A stretch of DNA of 64,000 nucleotides, from assembly GCA_016790635.1 (NCBI GenBank), contig JAEUOR010000013.1, forward strand, positions 124,001-188,000. The letters are read 5' to 3'. The notes beneath the pieces were generated by a model. The model did not search any database. It had not been told where the DNA came from and was given only the letters and a program-made list of their open reading frames with translations. The stretch comes from Burkholderiales bacterium. Its GTDB lineage: Bacteria; Pseudomonadota; Gammaproteobacteria; Burkholderiales; JAEUOS01. Shown in pieces: positions 9,652 to 19,540 of the stretch (position 1 is the first letter of the stretch; the number at the start of each line of letters is the position of its first letter). The position numbers were made by a program, and so were the translations under genes.

Positions 9652-11237
9652 CCCGCCTGGACTATCACGGCATGCGCGTGCTCATCCTCGGCCTGGGCGA
9701 GTCGGGGTTGTCCATGGCGCGCCACTTGGCCCCGCGCGGGGCAGTGCTGTCGTTCGCCGATTCGCGGCCAGCGCCGCCCGGCGCCGGCGAAGTCGCGGCG
9801 ATCGCTCCGGGCGCAACGGTGCATCTGGGCCCGTTTGCCGATGCCATGTTCGACGGCATCGATCGCGTCGCGATCTCGCCTGGCGTGCCGCTGTACGGCC
9901 CGCAGACCGACCCCGCGGTGGCGCGCGCGCGCGCGCGCGGCCTCTTCTTCGACGGCGACATCGAACTCTTCGCCCAGGCGTTGGCGACCGAGAATGCCGA
10001 GAACGGGTACGCACCCAGGATCATCGCGATCACCGGCACCAACGGCAAGACGACCGTGACCTCGCTCCTCGCACACCTGGGCCAGGCGTCCGGGGTCGCG
10101 ACCTGCGCGGCCGGCAACATCGGTCCGGCGGTGCTGGACGCCTGGCGCGATGCCAAGTCGGCACAGGCCGGCGGCGGTGCGCTGCCCGCGCTCTGGGTGC
10201 TGGAACTGTCGAGCTTCCAGCTCGAAACCACCGCCAGCCTCAAATGCGACGCTGCAGCCGTGCTCAATCTGAGCGAGGATCACCTGGATCGTCACGGCGA
10301 CATGGAGGCCTATGCGCGCGCCAAGGCGCGCATCTTCGATGGCGCGGCCGTGCAGGTACTCAATCGCGACGACGCGCGCGTGATGGCAATGAAGAAGCCT
10401 TTCGTCCCCAAGCGGCGCCGCGACGTCGCGCCGCTGGTGGCGACCTTCGGCGCGGGGGCGCCGGCCGGCCCGCATGACTTCGGACTGGTGCGCGAAAGCC
10501 GGCCCGGCGGGCTGACCTGGCTGGCCGTCGGCGGCGACGATGAGGTTGCGCCGCAGCGCCTGATGCCGGTGGACGCGTTGCGTCTGTCCGGCGCGCACAA
10601 CGCGATCAATGTCCTGGCCGCGCTCGCGCTGGCCAGCCTGGCACGGCTGCCGCGCGCACCGTTGCTCAAGGCGTTGCCGCGCTACGGCGGACTGCCGCAT
10701 CGCGTGCAGCGTATTGCCGAGCTCGACGGCGTGGCCTGGATCGACGACAGCAAGGGCACCAACGTCGGTGCGACGCAGGCCGCGCTTTTGGGCTTGGGGG
10801 CGGATTTGGCGCCCGGTCGACGCATCGTCTTGATCGCCGGGGGTGAAGGCAAGGGGCAGGACTTCGCGCCTCTGGCTGCTGCGGTCGCGCGCCACGCGCG
10901 CGCCGTACTCCTGATCGGCCGCGATGCGGGCCGGCTGCGGGCGGCGCTTGCCGGCAGCGCTGTCGCGCTGGAGGATTGCGCCGATCTCGGGCAGGCCGTG
11001 AGACGCGCAGCGCAACTCGCGCGGCCGGGCGACTGCGTCCTCTTGTCCCCGGCCTGCGCGAGTTTCGACATGTTCCGCGACTATGCGCATCGCGCCCAGG
11101 TGTTCGCCGAAGCGGTGCGCTCACTGGCGCGCCCGGCGACGCCGGCCTCGGTGCCGCCGATGGCTTCCGGGGCACTTGGCGCACCGCCGCGCGCCGCAAT
11201 GGCCGCGGCCGCGGCTTTCGGGGGGTGCGATGCCTGA
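9648..11237 (+). CDS. murD: UDP-N-acetylmuramoyl-L-alanine--D-glutamate ligase MurD
   Basis: MurD adds D-glutamate to UDP-MurNAc-L-Ala. The protein has the N-terminal nucleotide-fold motif [15 protein letters not shown] (about 13-27), the ATP motif GTNGKTT at 130-136, and the C-terminal signature [10 protein letters not shown] followed by HRAQVF. At 529 residues it is longer than E. coli MurD (438). The surplus includes a central insertion after [11 protein letters not shown] and an Ala/Pro-rich tail of about 45 residues. The last 8 nt overlap the ftsW start. Confidence 0.96.
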   Translation: MTRLDYHGMRVLILGLGESGLSMARHLAPRGAVLSFADSRPAPPGAGEVAAIAPGATVHLGPFADAMFDGIDRVAISPGVPLYGPQTDPAVARARARGLFFDGDIELFAQALATENAENGYAPRIIAITGTNGKTTVTSLLAHLGQASGVATCAAGNIGPAVLDAWRDAKSAQAGGGALPALWVLELSSFQLETTASLKCDAAAVLNLSEDHLDRHGDMEAYARAKARIFDGAAVQVLNRDDARVMAMKKPFVPKRRRDVAPLVATFGAGAPAGPHDFGLVRESRPGGLTWLAVGGDDEVAPQRLMPVDALRLSGAHNAINVLAALALASLARLPRAPLLKALPRYGGLPHRVQRIAELDGVAWIDDSKGTNVGATQAALLGLGADLAPGRRIVLIAGGEGKGQDFAPLAAAVARHARAVLLIGRDAGRLRAALAGSAVALEDCADLGQAVRRAAQLARPGDCVLLSPACASFDMFRDYAHRAQVFAEAVRSLARPATPASVPPMASGALGAPPRAAMAAAAAFGGCDA

Positions 11238-12438
11238 GGCGCTCGTCGGTTCGCCCATGCGTGCCCTGCGCGGCACCTCGGGCGCTGCGCGGGTGGGCGC
11301 ACCGGCGCGCATGGCCGATTTCGACCAGGGTGTCTTCTGGGTCGGGGTGCTGCTGCTCGCCATCGGATTGGTGATGGTCTATTCGGCGTCGATCGCCTTC
11401 GCCGAAGGTTCCAAGTTCACCGGCTATCGCTCCTACTATTTCCTGCTGCGCCATGCGATCTCGCTGGCGGCCGGCGCGCTCGCCGCGGTGCTGGCGTTTC
11501 GCGTGCCCCTCGATACGTGGCAACGCTTCGCCCTGCCGCTTTTTCTGGTGGGCGTGGTCCTCCTGGTACTGGTACTGATCCCTGGCATCGGCCGCCAGGT
11601 CAACGGCGCGCGCCGCTGGATCTCGCTGGCCGGCCTCAACATGCAGCCCTCGGAGCTGGTGAAGCTCTTCGCCGTGCTCTACACCGCCGACTACACCGTG
11701 CGCAAGGCGGCCGTCATGCACTCGTTCAAGCAGGGCTTCCTGCCCATGGCGATGGCGATGGTCTTCGTCGGCTGGCTGCTCCTGCGCCAGCCGGACATGG
11801 GCGCCTTCGTCGTGATCGTCGCCATCGCCATGGGGATCCTGTTCCTGGGCGGCATGAACGCGCGGCTCTTCTTCGGCCTGCTCCTGGTGCTCCTGGCCAG
11901 CTTCGCACTGCTGATCGCCTTCTCCGACTATCGGCGCCAGCGCATCATCGGCTTCATGGATCCGTGGAGCGACGCGTTCGGTCGCGGCTACCAGCTCTCG
12001 CACGCGCTGATCGCGTTCGGCCGCGGCGAGTGGTTCGGCGTCGGCTTGGGCGGCAGTGTCGAGAAGCTCTTTTACCTGCCCGAGGCGCACACCGACTTCC
12101 TCCTGGCCGTCATCGCCGAAGAGCTCGGGCTCGTCGGCGTGGTGATCATCGTCCTGATGTTCTTCTGGCTGGTGCGGCGCGCGATCGTCATCGGCAGGCA
12201 GGCGCTGGCGCTGGAGCGCACTTTCGCCGCTCTGGTCGCGCAGGGCATCGGGCTGTGGCTGGGCATTCAGACACTCATCAACATGGGCGTCAACATGGGC
12301 GTGTTGCCGACCAAGGGACTGACCTTGCCGCTGATGAGTTTTGGCGGGTCGGGCATCGTCATGAATTGCGTGGCGCTGGCTGTCCTCCTGCGGGTTGATT
12401 ATGAAAATCGCAGGTTGATGCGGGGGCTCAAGTCTTGA
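11230..12438 (+). CDS. ftsW: Septal peptidoglycan glycosyltransferase FtsW
   Basis: FtsW is the SEDS-family glycan polymerase that works with FtsI at the septum. The 402 residues have about ten membrane segments and SEDS hallmarks such as [38 protein letters not shown] and the C-terminal [10 protein letters not shown]. The frame continues upstream, but the ATG at 11230 gives the normal FtsW length with a short cytoplasmic N-terminus of about 40 residues. It overlaps the murD end by 8 nt. The stop overlaps the TTG start of murG. Confidence 0.96.
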   Translation: MPEALVGSPMRALRGTSGAARVGAPARMADFDQGVFWVGVLLLAIGLVMVYSASIAFAEGSKFTGYRSYYFLLRHAISLAAGALAAVLAFRVPLDTWQRFALPLFLVGVVLLVLVLIPGIGRQVNGARRWISLAGLNMQPSELVKLFAVLYTADYTVRKAAVMHSFKQGFLPMAMAMVFVGWLLLRQPDMGAFVVIVAIAMGILFLGGMNARLFFGLLLVLLASFALLIAFSDYRRQRIIGFMDPWSDAFGRGYQLSHALIAFGRGEWFGVGLGGSVEKLFYLPEAHTDFLLAVIAEELGLVGVVIIVLMFFWLVRRAIVIGRQALALERTFAALVAQGIGLWLGIQTLINMGVNMGVLPTKGLTLPLMSFGGSGIVMNCVALAVLLRVDYENRRLMRGLKS

Positions 12439-13556
12439 TCAACCAGGACACCCGCACTCGCGCCGCGCAGGAGATCAACACCATCGCGCGCCTGCCGGTG
12501 GTGATCGTCATGGCCGGCGGCACCGGCGGCCACGTGTTCCCCGCGCTGGAAGTGGCACGGCGCGTCGCCGATGCCGGCTTTCGCGTGGTCTGGATCGGCA
12601 GCCGTGCGGGGCTGGAGGCCGATCTCGTGCCGCGCCACGGCTTCGAGATGGCCTGGATCAGCTTTTCCGGCGTGCGCGGCAAGGGACTTGTGACCAAGTT
12701 CCTGTTGCCGCTGCGCTTGCTCATCGCATTCGCGCAGTCGCTCATGGTCCTGGCCCGGCATCGCAAGGCGACCGTGATCGGATTCGGCGGCTACATCACC
12801 TTTCCCGGCGGCATGATGGCCGTGCTGCTGGGGCGTGGCCTGCTGCTGCACGAGCAGAACGCGATCGCCGGTCTCTCGAACCGGGTGCTGGCGCGACTGG
12901 CGGATCGTGTCATGACCGCCTTCCCCGACACGCTGCCCAACGCGCAGTGGGTGGGCAATCCGGTGCGCGCCGAAATCACCGCGCTGGCACCGCCGGCTGA
13001 ACGCTATGCGGGCCGCATCGGGCCCCTGCGCGTGCTGGTGTTGGGCGGCAGCCTCGGTGCGCAGGCGCTCAACCGGCTGCTGCCGGCTGCCTGCGCGCTG
13101 CTAGGCCCTGCGGTGCGCCCGGTGTTGCGCCACCAGTCCGGGCGCGACCACCTGGAGGAACTGACCGCGGCGTACGCCGCCAGCGGTGTCGAGGCGGAGT
13201 GCCAGAGCTTCATCGACGACATGGCCGCAGCGTATGGCGAGGCCGACCTGGTCGTCTGTCGGGCCGGCGCCATGACCGTGGCGGAGGTCGCCTGTGCCGG
13301 GGTGGCCGCGCTCTTCGTGCCCTATCCGCACGCGGTCGATGACCACCAGAGTGCAAACGCAGCGTTCCTGGCGCGTCACGGAGCGGCCATGCTGGTGCAG
13401 CAGGCCGAGCTTGACGAGCGGCGCCTGGCGGCGATCTTCGAGAAGACTTCGCGTGCGGACTGCCTGGCGATGGCCACCAAGGCGCGCGCCTATGCCAAAC
13501 CGGAAGCGGCAGCCGAAGTGGCGCGCGCCACCATCGCGCTGGCGGGGCGCACATGA
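12435..13556 (+). CDS. murG: UDP-N-acetylglucosamine--undecaprenyl-pyrophosphoryl-MurNAc-pentapeptide transferase MurG
   Basis: MurG adds GlcNAc to lipid I to make lipid II at the inner face of the membrane. The glycine-rich motif [13 protein letters not shown] is at about residues 26-38, and the UDP-binding half contains [13 protein letters not shown] and [12 protein letters not shown]. The TTG at 12435 overlaps the ftsW stop (TTGA) and gives 373 residues with about 25 extra N-terminal residues. A later GTG close to the glycine motif could instead be the start, giving about the E. coli length. Confidence 0.95.
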   Translation: MINQDTRTRAAQEINTIARLPVVIVMAGGTGGHVFPALEVARRVADAGFRVVWIGSRAGLEADLVPRHGFEMAWISFSGVRGKGLVTKFLLPLRLLIAFAQSLMVLARHRKATVIGFGGYITFPGGMMAVLLGRGLLLHEQNAIAGLSNRVLARLADRVMTAFPDTLPNAQWVGNPVRAEITALAPPAERYAGRIGPLRVLVLGGSLGAQALNRLLPAACALLGPAVRPVLRHQSGRDHLEELTAAYAASGVEAECQSFIDDMAAAYGEADLVVCRAGAMTVAEVACAGVAALFVPYPHAVDDHQSANAAFLARHGAAMLVQQAELDERRLAAIFEKTSRADCLAMATKARAYAKPEAAAEVARATIALAGRT

Positions 13557-14941
13557 AACACAAGATCAAGCACATCCACTTCGTGGGTATCGGCGGATCG
13601 GGCATGTCGGGCATCGCCGAAGTGCTCATCACCCTGGGCTACAAGGTGAGCGGCTCGGACCTCTCCTCCAACGCGGCGACCGCGCGCCTGGCTGGCCTGG
13701 GCGCGATGATCGCGCTGGGCCACGATGCGGCACACGTCGCCCATGCCGACGTGGTGGTGGTCTCGACCGCGGTCGATGCTTCCAACCCCGAGGTGATGGC
13801 GGCGCGCGCGCGGCGCATCCCGGTGGTGCCGCGCGCACTGATGCTGGCCGAATTGATGCGCTTGAAGCAGGGCATCGCGGTGGCCGGCACGCACGGCAAG
13901 ACCACCACCACCAGCCTGACGGCGAGCGTGCTTGCCGAGGGCGGGCTCGACCCGACCTTCGTCATCGGCGGCCGCCTCAACTCGGCAGATGCCAACGCGC
14001 GACTGGGGCAGGGCGAATTCATCGTCGTCGAGGCCGACGAGTCCGATGCCTCGTTCCTCAACCTGCAGCCCGTGATCGCGGTGGTCACCAACATCGACGC
14101 CGACCACATGGAGACCTACGGGCACGACTTTGCGCGACTCAAGCAGGCCTTCGTCGACTTCACCCAGCGCTTGCCCTTCTACGGCAACGCCATCCTGTGC
14201 GCCGACGACGCGGCAGTGCGGCAGATCATGCCCATGATCAGCAAGCCGGTGACCACCTACGGCCTGGCCGAGGACGCGCAGGTGCGCGCGCTGGCCGTCG
14301 TGGCCGACGCCGGCCGCATGCGCTTCACGGCACGCCGCGAAGGCCGCGCGGACCTGGAGATCGTGCTCAACCTGCCCGGCGTGCACAACGTGCAGAACGC
14401 GCTGGCGGCTGTCGCGGTCGCCAGCGAGATCGGCGTGGCCGACGCGGCCATCGTCGCGGCGCTGGCGCAGTTCAAGGGCGTCGGGCGGCGCTTCCAGCGT
14501 CACGGCGAGGTCGCCGCCGCCGGCGGCGGCAGTTTCACCCTGATCGACGACTACGGCCACCACCCGGCCGAGATGGCGGCCACCCTGGCGGCGGCGCGCG
14601 GCGCCTTTCCCGGGCGGCGCCTGGTGCTGGCGTTCCAGCCGCATCGTTACACGCGCACGCGCGACTGCTTCGAGGACTTCGTGCGCGTCCTCTCGGGGGT
14701 CGACGCGCTGCTGCTGGCCGAGGTCTATCCGGCCGGCGAGGCGCCGATCGTCGCCGCCGATGGCCGCGCCCTGGCGCGCGCGGTGCGCGTGGCGGGGCGT
14801 GTCGAGCCGGTGTTCGTGGGCGAGATCGGCGCCATGCCCGACGCACTGCGCGAGTGCGCGCGCGACGGCGACGTGGTCATCACCATGGGCGCCGGATCGG
14901 TGGGCGGGGTGCCGCGCGCGCTCACGGGAGCGGCGGCATGA
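13553..14941 (+). CDS. murC: UDP-N-acetylmuramate--L-alanine ligase MurC
   Basis: MurC starts the stem peptide by ligating L-alanine to UDP-MurNAc. The 462-residue protein has the N-terminal nucleotide-binding motif [15 protein letters not shown] (11-25), the ATP motif GTHGKTTT (112-119), and the conserved [10 protein letters not shown] and FQPHRYTRT segments in the C-terminal half, all diagnostic for MurC. The ATG lies in the murG stop (ATGA), and the murC stop lies in the ddl start in the same way. Confidence 0.97.
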   Translation: MKHKIKHIHFVGIGGSGMSGIAEVLITLGYKVSGSDLSSNAATARLAGLGAMIALGHDAAHVAHADVVVVSTAVDASNPEVMAARARRIPVVPRALMLAELMRLKQGIAVAGTHGKTTTTSLTASVLAEGGLDPTFVIGGRLNSADANARLGQGEFIVVEADESDASFLNLQPVIAVVTNIDADHMETYGHDFARLKQAFVDFTQRLPFYGNAILCADDAAVRQIMPMISKPVTTYGLAEDAQVRALAVVADAGRMRFTARREGRADLEIVLNLPGVHNVQNALAAVAVASEIGVADAAIVAALAQFKGVGRRFQRHGEVAAAGGGSFTLIDDYGHHPAEMAATLAAARGAFPGRRLVLAFQPHRYTRTRDCFEDFVRVLSGVDALLLAEVYPAGEAPIVAADGRALARAVRVAGRVEPVFVGEIGAMPDALRECARDGDVVITMGAGSVGGVPRALTGAAA

Positions 14942-15858
14942 ACGCCTTCGGCCGTGTCGCGGTGCTCATGGGCGGTGCCTCGGCCGAGCGCGAGATATCG
15001 CTCATGAGCGGCAACGGCGTGCTCTCGGCGCTGCGTGAACGCGGCATCGATGCCCACGCCTTCGATCCGGCGGAGCGCGACCTGGCCGAGTTGCGAAAGG
15101 ACGGTTTTGCGCGCTGCTTCATCGCGCTGCACGGTCGCGGCGGCGAGGACGGTACGCTGCAAGGTGCGCTGGCGATGCTGGGACTGCCGTACACCGGCTC
15201 CGGGGTCATGGGCTCGGCCATCGGCATGGACAAGTGGCGCACCAAGATGATCTGGGCCTCGGCGGGCATTCCCACGCCGCGCTGGCGCATTCTCGAATCC
15301 GGCGAGGACTGGGGTGCAGTGGCGGCCGACCTGGGCCTGCCCCTGATCGTCAAGCCGGCCAACGAAGGCTCGACCCTCGGACTGACCAAGGTCACGCAGG
15401 TCGATCAGCTGCCGGCGGCCTACGAGCTCGCCGCGCGCAAGTATCGCGATATCGCGCTGGCCGAGGAATTCATCGCCGGCGCGGAATACACCGCAAGCAT
15501 TCTCGGTGACAGCGCGCTGCCGCTGATCCGTATCGAGGCGCCGCAGGGCAACTACGACTATCAGAACAAGTACTTCAGCGACGACACACGCTACCTCTGC
15601 CCCTGCGGCCTGCCTGCGGACGAGGAGGCGCGCCTCCAGGCACTGGCGCTGAAGGCGTTTCGCCTGCCGGGCTGCCGCGGCTGGGGGCGCATCGACATGA
15701 TGCGTCGGCCGGATGGGCAAGTGTTCCTGCTCGAGGTCAACACCTCGCCGGGAATGACGTCCCACAGCCTGGTGCCCATGGCGGCGCGCCAGGCCGGCAT
15801 GTCCTATGCGGACCTGTGCGTGACCATCCTAGCGCAGACCCTGGAGGCGCCGCAGTGA
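14938..15858 (+). CDS. ddl: D-alanine--D-alanine ligase
   Basis: Ddl makes the D-Ala-D-Ala dipeptide used by MurF. The 306-residue protein, the DdlB-type length, starts with [19 protein letters not shown]. It has the ATP-grasp regions [11 protein letters not shown] and [10 protein letters not shown], with [12 protein letters not shown] carrying the metal-binding Glu/Asn near the C-terminus. A much longer open frame runs upstream through murC in another frame; I use the ATG at 14938 because it overlaps the murC stop and gives the right N-terminus. The stop overlaps the GTG of ftsQ. Confidence 0.96.
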   Translation: MNAFGRVAVLMGGASAEREISLMSGNGVLSALRERGIDAHAFDPAERDLAELRKDGFARCFIALHGRGGEDGTLQGALAMLGLPYTGSGVMGSAIGMDKWRTKMIWASAGIPTPRWRILESGEDWGAVAADLGLPLIVKPANEGSTLGLTKVTQVDQLPAAYELAARKYRDIALAEEFIAGAEYTASILGDSALPLIRIEAPQGNYDYQNKYFSDDTRYLCPCGLPADEEARLQALALKAFRLPGCRGWGRIDMMRRPDGQVFLLEVNTSPGMTSHSLVPMAARQAGMSYADLCVTILAQTLEAPQ

Positions 15859-16703
15859 GTTTCTGGCACGATGTCCTCCTCCTCAACCGCGTCACGCGCG
15901 CCTGCGTGATGCTGGCCTTGGTCGTGCTGGCCGCGGCCGGGCTGCGCGCCGCCGCCGGACTGCCGGCCTTTGCGATCAAGAGCGTGGTGGTGCTGCCCCA
16001 GCCAGGCACGTCGCTGGACCATGTCAGCGCCGCGCCGCTGGCGCGCACGGTCCTGCCGCGCTTGTCCGGCACGCTCTTCACCGTCGACCTGAGCGCGGCG
16101 CGCGCCGCTTTCGAGTCGCAGCCCTGGGTGCGCACGGTCAGCGTGCGCCGCGCCTGGCCGGACCGCCTCCTGGTGACGCTCGAGGAACATCGCGCGCTGG
16201 CGCGCTGGAACGACGACGCGGGCAATCGCTTCGTGAGCGTGCTGGGCGAGGCCTTCGATGCGCCCGGCGAGGCCGATCTGGGCGCGCGCCTGCCCTTGCT
16301 GCTGGGCCCTGAAGGCGCCGCGGCCGACATGGCGCGGCGCTATACGCAGGTGCGCGAGCGCCTGGCCCTGGTGGGCAAGGAGGTCAGGGTGCTGTCGCTG
16401 TCGGCGCGCCAGGCCTGGAGCGTGCGCGTCGCCGATGGCCTGGTCCTGGAACTGGGGCGCGAGCAACCGGGGTCGAGCGTGCTGTCGCGGCTGGACCGCT
16501 TCGTCGCCAACTACGCCGCGACCGTTGGCGCGCTTTCGGCGCGCATCGAGGTCGTCGACCTGCGCTACCCGAACGGTTTTGCGCTGCGCGTGCCGGCCTT
16601 GCGCGCAGCGGCCCAGGCCGAGTCAGGCGCGGCGCGCGGCGCCCGGCCTGCGGCAGGACCACGACAACGTGCGGCGGCGAGCAAGCCGCGCCGGCGCGAA
16701 TAG
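15855..16703 (+). CDS. ftsQ: Cell division protein FtsQ
   Basis: FtsQ is a bitopic inner-membrane divisome protein that recruits FtsL and FtsB. The 282-residue protein has a short cytoplasmic N-terminus, one membrane helix at about residues 15-37, then a periplasmic POTRA domain (about 40-115, with [21 protein letters not shown]-like core) and the FtsQ beta domain. The last 40 residues are Ala/Arg-rich and look disordered. The start is a GTG inside the ddl stop (GTGA). ftsA follows after 23 nt. Confidence 0.94.
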   Translation: MSFWHDVLLLNRVTRACVMLALVVLAAAGLRAAAGLPAFAIKSVVVLPQPGTSLDHVSAAPLARTVLPRLSGTLFTVDLSAARAAFESQPWVRTVSVRRAWPDRLLVTLEEHRALARWNDDAGNRFVSVLGEAFDAPGEADLGARLPLLLGPEGAAADMARRYTQVRERLALVGKEVRVLSLSARQAWSVRVADGLVLELGREQPGSSVLSRLDRFVANYAATVGALSARIEVVDLRYPNGFALRVPALRAAAQAESGAARGARPAAGPRQRAAASKPRRRE

Positions 16704-16726
16704 ACAAGGCAGGAGACGAGGGACCC

Positions 16727-17965
16727 ATGGGCAAGAACCGGGATGCGAAGGACCTGATCGTCGGACTCGACATCGGCACCTCCAAAGTGGTGGTCATCGT
16801 CGCCGAGGTGACGCCGGAGAACCGCATGCAGATCATCGGCACCGGCAGCCACGCCAGCGAGGGCCTGAAGAAGGGCGTGGTGGTCAACATCGAGAAGACC
16901 GTCGAGTCGATCCAGCGCGCGCTCGAGGAGGCCGAGTTGATGGCCGACTGCAAGATCACGCGCGCCTACACCGGCATCGCCGGCAGTCACATCAAGAGCT
17001 TCAATTCGCACGGCATGGTCGCGATCAAGGACCGCGAGGTGGCGCAGATCGACATCGACCGCGTCATCGAGACCGCGCGCGCGGTCAATATCCCCACCGA
17101 GCAGCAGATCCTGCACATCCTCAACCAGGAATTCATCATCGACGGCCAGGAGGACGTGCGCGAACCGCTGGGGATGAGCGGCATGCGCCTGGAGGTCAAG
17201 GTGCACATCGTCACCGGCGCGGTCTCGGCGGCGCAGAACATCGTCAAGTGCGTGCGCCGCTGCGGCCTGGAGGTGAATGACCTGATCCTGCAGCCGCTGG
17301 CCTCCAGCCTGGCCGTGCTGTCGGACGACGAGAAAGAGCTCGGCGTCGCGCTGATCGACATCGGCGGTGGCACCACCGACGTGGCGGTCTTCACCGGCGG
17401 CGCGATACGCCACACCGCGGTGATCCCGATCGCCGGCGACCAGATCACCAACGATATCGCCATGGCCTTGCGCACTCCGACCGGCGAGGCCGAGGAAATC
17501 AAGATCCGTCACGGCGTCGCGCTGCAGCGCCTGGCCGGGGAAGACGAGATGATCGATGTTCCCGGCATCGGCGAGCGCGGCCCGCGCAGCATGTCGCGCC
17601 AGGCGCTGGCTGCCGTCATCGAGCCGCGCGTGCAGGAATTGTTCGAGCTGGTGCAGAAGTCGCTGCGCGAGTCGGGCTTCGAGGAACTGCTGTCCTCGGG
17701 CATCGTCCTGACCGGCGGCTCGGCCGCGCTGCCCGGCATGGTCGAGCTGGGCGAGCAGATGTTCTCGATGCCGGTGCGCATCGGCTCGCCGCACTACGAG
17801 GGGAGCCTGGCCGACGTGGTGCGCGGGCCGCGCTTTGCCACCGCGCTGGGATTGTTGCAGGAAGGGTTGATGCAGCGCACGCACCAGGGGCGCATCGCCG
17901 AGAAGAGCGGTTCGATCCGCAACATCGCGGGGCGCATGAAGACCTGGTTTCAGGGGAATTTTTAG
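16727..17965 (+). CDS. ftsA: Cell division protein FtsA
   Basis: FtsA is the actin-like ATPase that tethers FtsZ to the inner membrane. The 412-residue protein has the phosphate-1 motif VGLDIGTSK (12-20), the phosphate-2 motif LIDIGGGTTDVAVF and the adenosine motif VLTGGSAALPGM. The C-terminal GRMKTWFQGNF is an amphipathic membrane-targeting helix typical of FtsA. An AGGAGACGAGG ribosome site precedes the ATG. Unlike the rest of the cluster, the gap to ftsZ is long (about 260 nt) and structured. Confidence 0.97.
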   Translation: MGKNRDAKDLIVGLDIGTSKVVVIVAEVTPENRMQIIGTGSHASEGLKKGVVVNIEKTVESIQRALEEAELMADCKITRAYTGIAGSHIKSFNSHGMVAIKDREVAQIDIDRVIETARAVNIPTEQQILHILNQEFIIDGQEDVREPLGMSGMRLEVKVHIVTGAVSAAQNIVKCVRRCGLEVNDLILQPLASSLAVLSDDEKELGVALIDIGGGTTDVAVFTGGAIRHTAVIPIAGDQITNDIAMALRTPTGEAEEIKIRHGVALQRLAGEDEMIDVPGIGERGPRSMSRQALAAVIEPRVQELFELVQKSLRESGFEELLSSGIVLTGGSAALPGMVELGEQMFSMPVRIGSPHYEGSLADVVRGPRFATALGLLQEGLMQRTHQGRIAEKSGSIRNIAGRMKTWFQGNF

Positions 17966-17974
17966 GAGCGGGCA

Positions 17975-18024
17975 AAAGTACAAACCTATTTTTGGTCGGG
18001 CGCGCGAAAGTGCAAACCTACTTT
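17975..18024 (+). repeat. Two-copy 18-bp direct repeat between ftsA and ftsZ
   Basis: Two copies of an 18-nt sequence (AAAGTACAAACCTATTTT at 17975-17992 and AAAGTGCAAACCTACTTT at 18007-18024) differ at two positions and are 32 nt apart. The second copy forms the loop and half of a hairpin. Only two copies are present, so this is not a CRISPR array. Confidence 0.75.
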
Positions 18025-18075
18025 CGCGCGAATCAATCAGTCGCGAATCGCCGGCAGAGCCGGACGATTCGCGAC
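18001..18075. repeat. Two consecutive hairpins in the ftsA-ftsZ gap
   Basis: Hairpin 1 has a perfect 10-bp stem (18001-18010 with 18021-18030, CGCGCGAAAG paired with CTTTCGCGCG) and a 10-nt loop. Hairpin 2 has a perfect 11-bp outer stem (18040-18050 with 18065-18075, GTCGCGAATCG paired with CGATTCGCGAC) and an inner CCGGC/GCCGG stem. Neither is followed by a T tract, so an attenuator, processing site, mRNA-stability element or protein site is more likely than a simple terminator. Confidence 0.75.
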
Positions 18076-18228
18076 CGGAATGGCTACGGAAGGGTGGGTG
18101 TGTTCGTAGGGGAGGGCTGGGGATTGGGGGTTATCGGCTCGGGCGCAGGCAGCATGCCCAGACAGCCGGCAGCCCCGAATTTCTAGACCTCGAAGATCGT
18201 TGAACTTTCAATCAAGGAGATGGTGAAC

Positions 18229-19431
18229 ATGGGTAACACGTTCGAGGTGTTGGAGACCGAGACCAACGGCACGGTCATCAAGGTCATCGGTGTCGGGGGC
18301 GCGGGCGGCAACGCGATCGCCCACATGATCCGGCGCGAGGTCGGCGGCGTGGAGTTCATCGCCGCCAACACCGATGCGCAGGTGCTGACGCGCACCGGGG
18401 CCGGCACGCAGATCCAGCTGGGCGGCACCGGGCTGGGCGCCGGCGGGCGGCCGGAGCGCGGGCGCGAGTTCGCACTCACCGAACGCGAGCGCATCGTCGA
18501 GGCACTGGAAGGCGCGCACATGGTGTTCATCACCGCCGGCATGGGCGGTGGCACCGGCACCGGCGCCGCGCCGGTGGTGGCCGAGATCGCCAAGGAGATG
18601 GGCATCCTCACCGTCGGCGTGGTGACCAAGCCCTTCCTCTTCGAGGGCGGGCGGCGCATGCGCTCTGCCGAGGCCGGCATCCAGGAACTGGCGCAGCATG
18701 TCGACTCGCTGATCGTGATCCTGAACGAGAAGCTGATGGAGGTGCTGGGCGAGGACGTCGAGATGGGTGACGCCTTCGCCGCGGCTGACGACGTGCTGCA
18801 CAACGCGGTGGCCGGCATCTCGGAAATCATCAACCAGCCGGGCCTGATCAACGTCGACTTCGAGGACGTCAAGACCGTGATGGCCGAGATGGGCATGGCC
18901 ATGATGGGCTCGGCCTGGGCCGAGGGCATGGACCGCGCGCGCATCGCCGCCGAGCAGGCCGTGGCCAGCCCGCTGCTCGAGGGTGTGGACCTGACCGGCG
19001 CGCGCGGCGTGCTGGTCAACATCACCGCATCCAAGTCGCTCAAGATGAAGGAGTACCGCGAGGTCATGGAGACCATCAAGGCCTTCGCCGACCCCGACGC
19101 GCACGTCATCTGCGGCGCGGTCTTCGACGACTCCATCGGCGACAAGCTGCGCGTGACGGTGGTCGCCACCGGCCTCGGACGCGCCATGGCCAAGCGCGGC
19201 GACAAGCCGCAACTGGTGCCGCAGACGGTGCTGCGCACCGGCACCGACAATGCGCCCATCGCGGTGGCCACGCCATTCGACCAGGCGCCGGCGGTGGACT
19301 ACGGCGCGCTGGAGACGCCGGCGGTGTTTCGCTCCGGGCGTGCCGACCGGCGCGCGCAGGTCGAGGCGCTGGCGAACGCCGGGATGGACAAGTACGAAAT
19401 CCCGGCGTTCTTGAGGAAGCAGGCCGACTAA
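18229..19431 (+). CDS. ftsZ: Cell division GTPase FtsZ
   Basis: FtsZ is the tubulin-like GTPase that forms the division ring. The 400-residue protein has the nucleotide-binding GVGGAGGNA (21-29) and the tubulin signature GGGTGTG (106-112), with the T7-loop region around NVDFEDVKTVMAEMG. The C-terminal peptide DKYEIPAFLRKQ is the FtsA/ZipA-binding tail. The frame also has an ATG at 18220, but that directly abuts the AAGGAG ribosome site; the ATG at 18229 is 9 nt away and is preferred. An independent promoter within the long upstream gap is possible. Confidence 0.97.
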   Translation: MGNTFEVLETETNGTVIKVIGVGGAGGNAIAHMIRREVGGVEFIAANTDAQVLTRTGAGTQIQLGGTGLGAGGRPERGREFALTERERIVEALEGAHMVFITAGMGGGTGTGAAPVVAEIAKEMGILTVGVVTKPFLFEGGRRMRSAEAGIQELAQHVDSLIVILNEKLMEVLGEDVEMGDAFAAADDVLHNAVAGISEIINQPGLINVDFEDVKTVMAEMGMAMMGSAWAEGMDRARIAAEQAVASPLLEGVDLTGARGVLVNITASKSLKMKEYREVMETIKAFADPDAHVICGAVFDDSIGDKLRVTVVATGLGRAMAKRGDKPQLVPQTVLRTGTDNAPIAVATPFDQAPAVDYGALETPAVFRSGRADRRAQVEALANAGMDKYEIPAFLRKQAD

Positions 19432-19448
19432 GGCAGCCGCGCAGCAAG

Positions 19449-19482
19449 CGCCGACGCCGCCTCAAGGGCGGCGTCGGCGTTT
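19449..19482 (+). terminator. Rho-independent terminator after ftsZ
   Basis: A perfect 13-bp GC-rich stem (19449-19461 with 19467-19479) and a 5-nt loop are followed by TTT, 18 nt after the ftsZ stop. This closes the dcw operon. lpxC, which often follows ftsZ in Proteobacteria, is not here. Confidence 0.85.
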
Positions 19483-19540
19483 GGTCAATCCCTCATCGAC
19501 CTCGAGGCTCTTCCCAGGTCGTCACGCGAGTCGCTTGATC

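Noticed and set aside
13294-14937. Upstream extension of the ddl reading frame over murG and murC
   Set aside because: The extension is Arg-rich shadow sequence; the ddl ATG at 14938 overlapping the murC stop gives the correct protein.
17975-18024. Direct repeats between ftsA and ftsZ as a CRISPR remnant
   Set aside because: Only two imperfect copies, a 14-nt spacer, and no cas genes.
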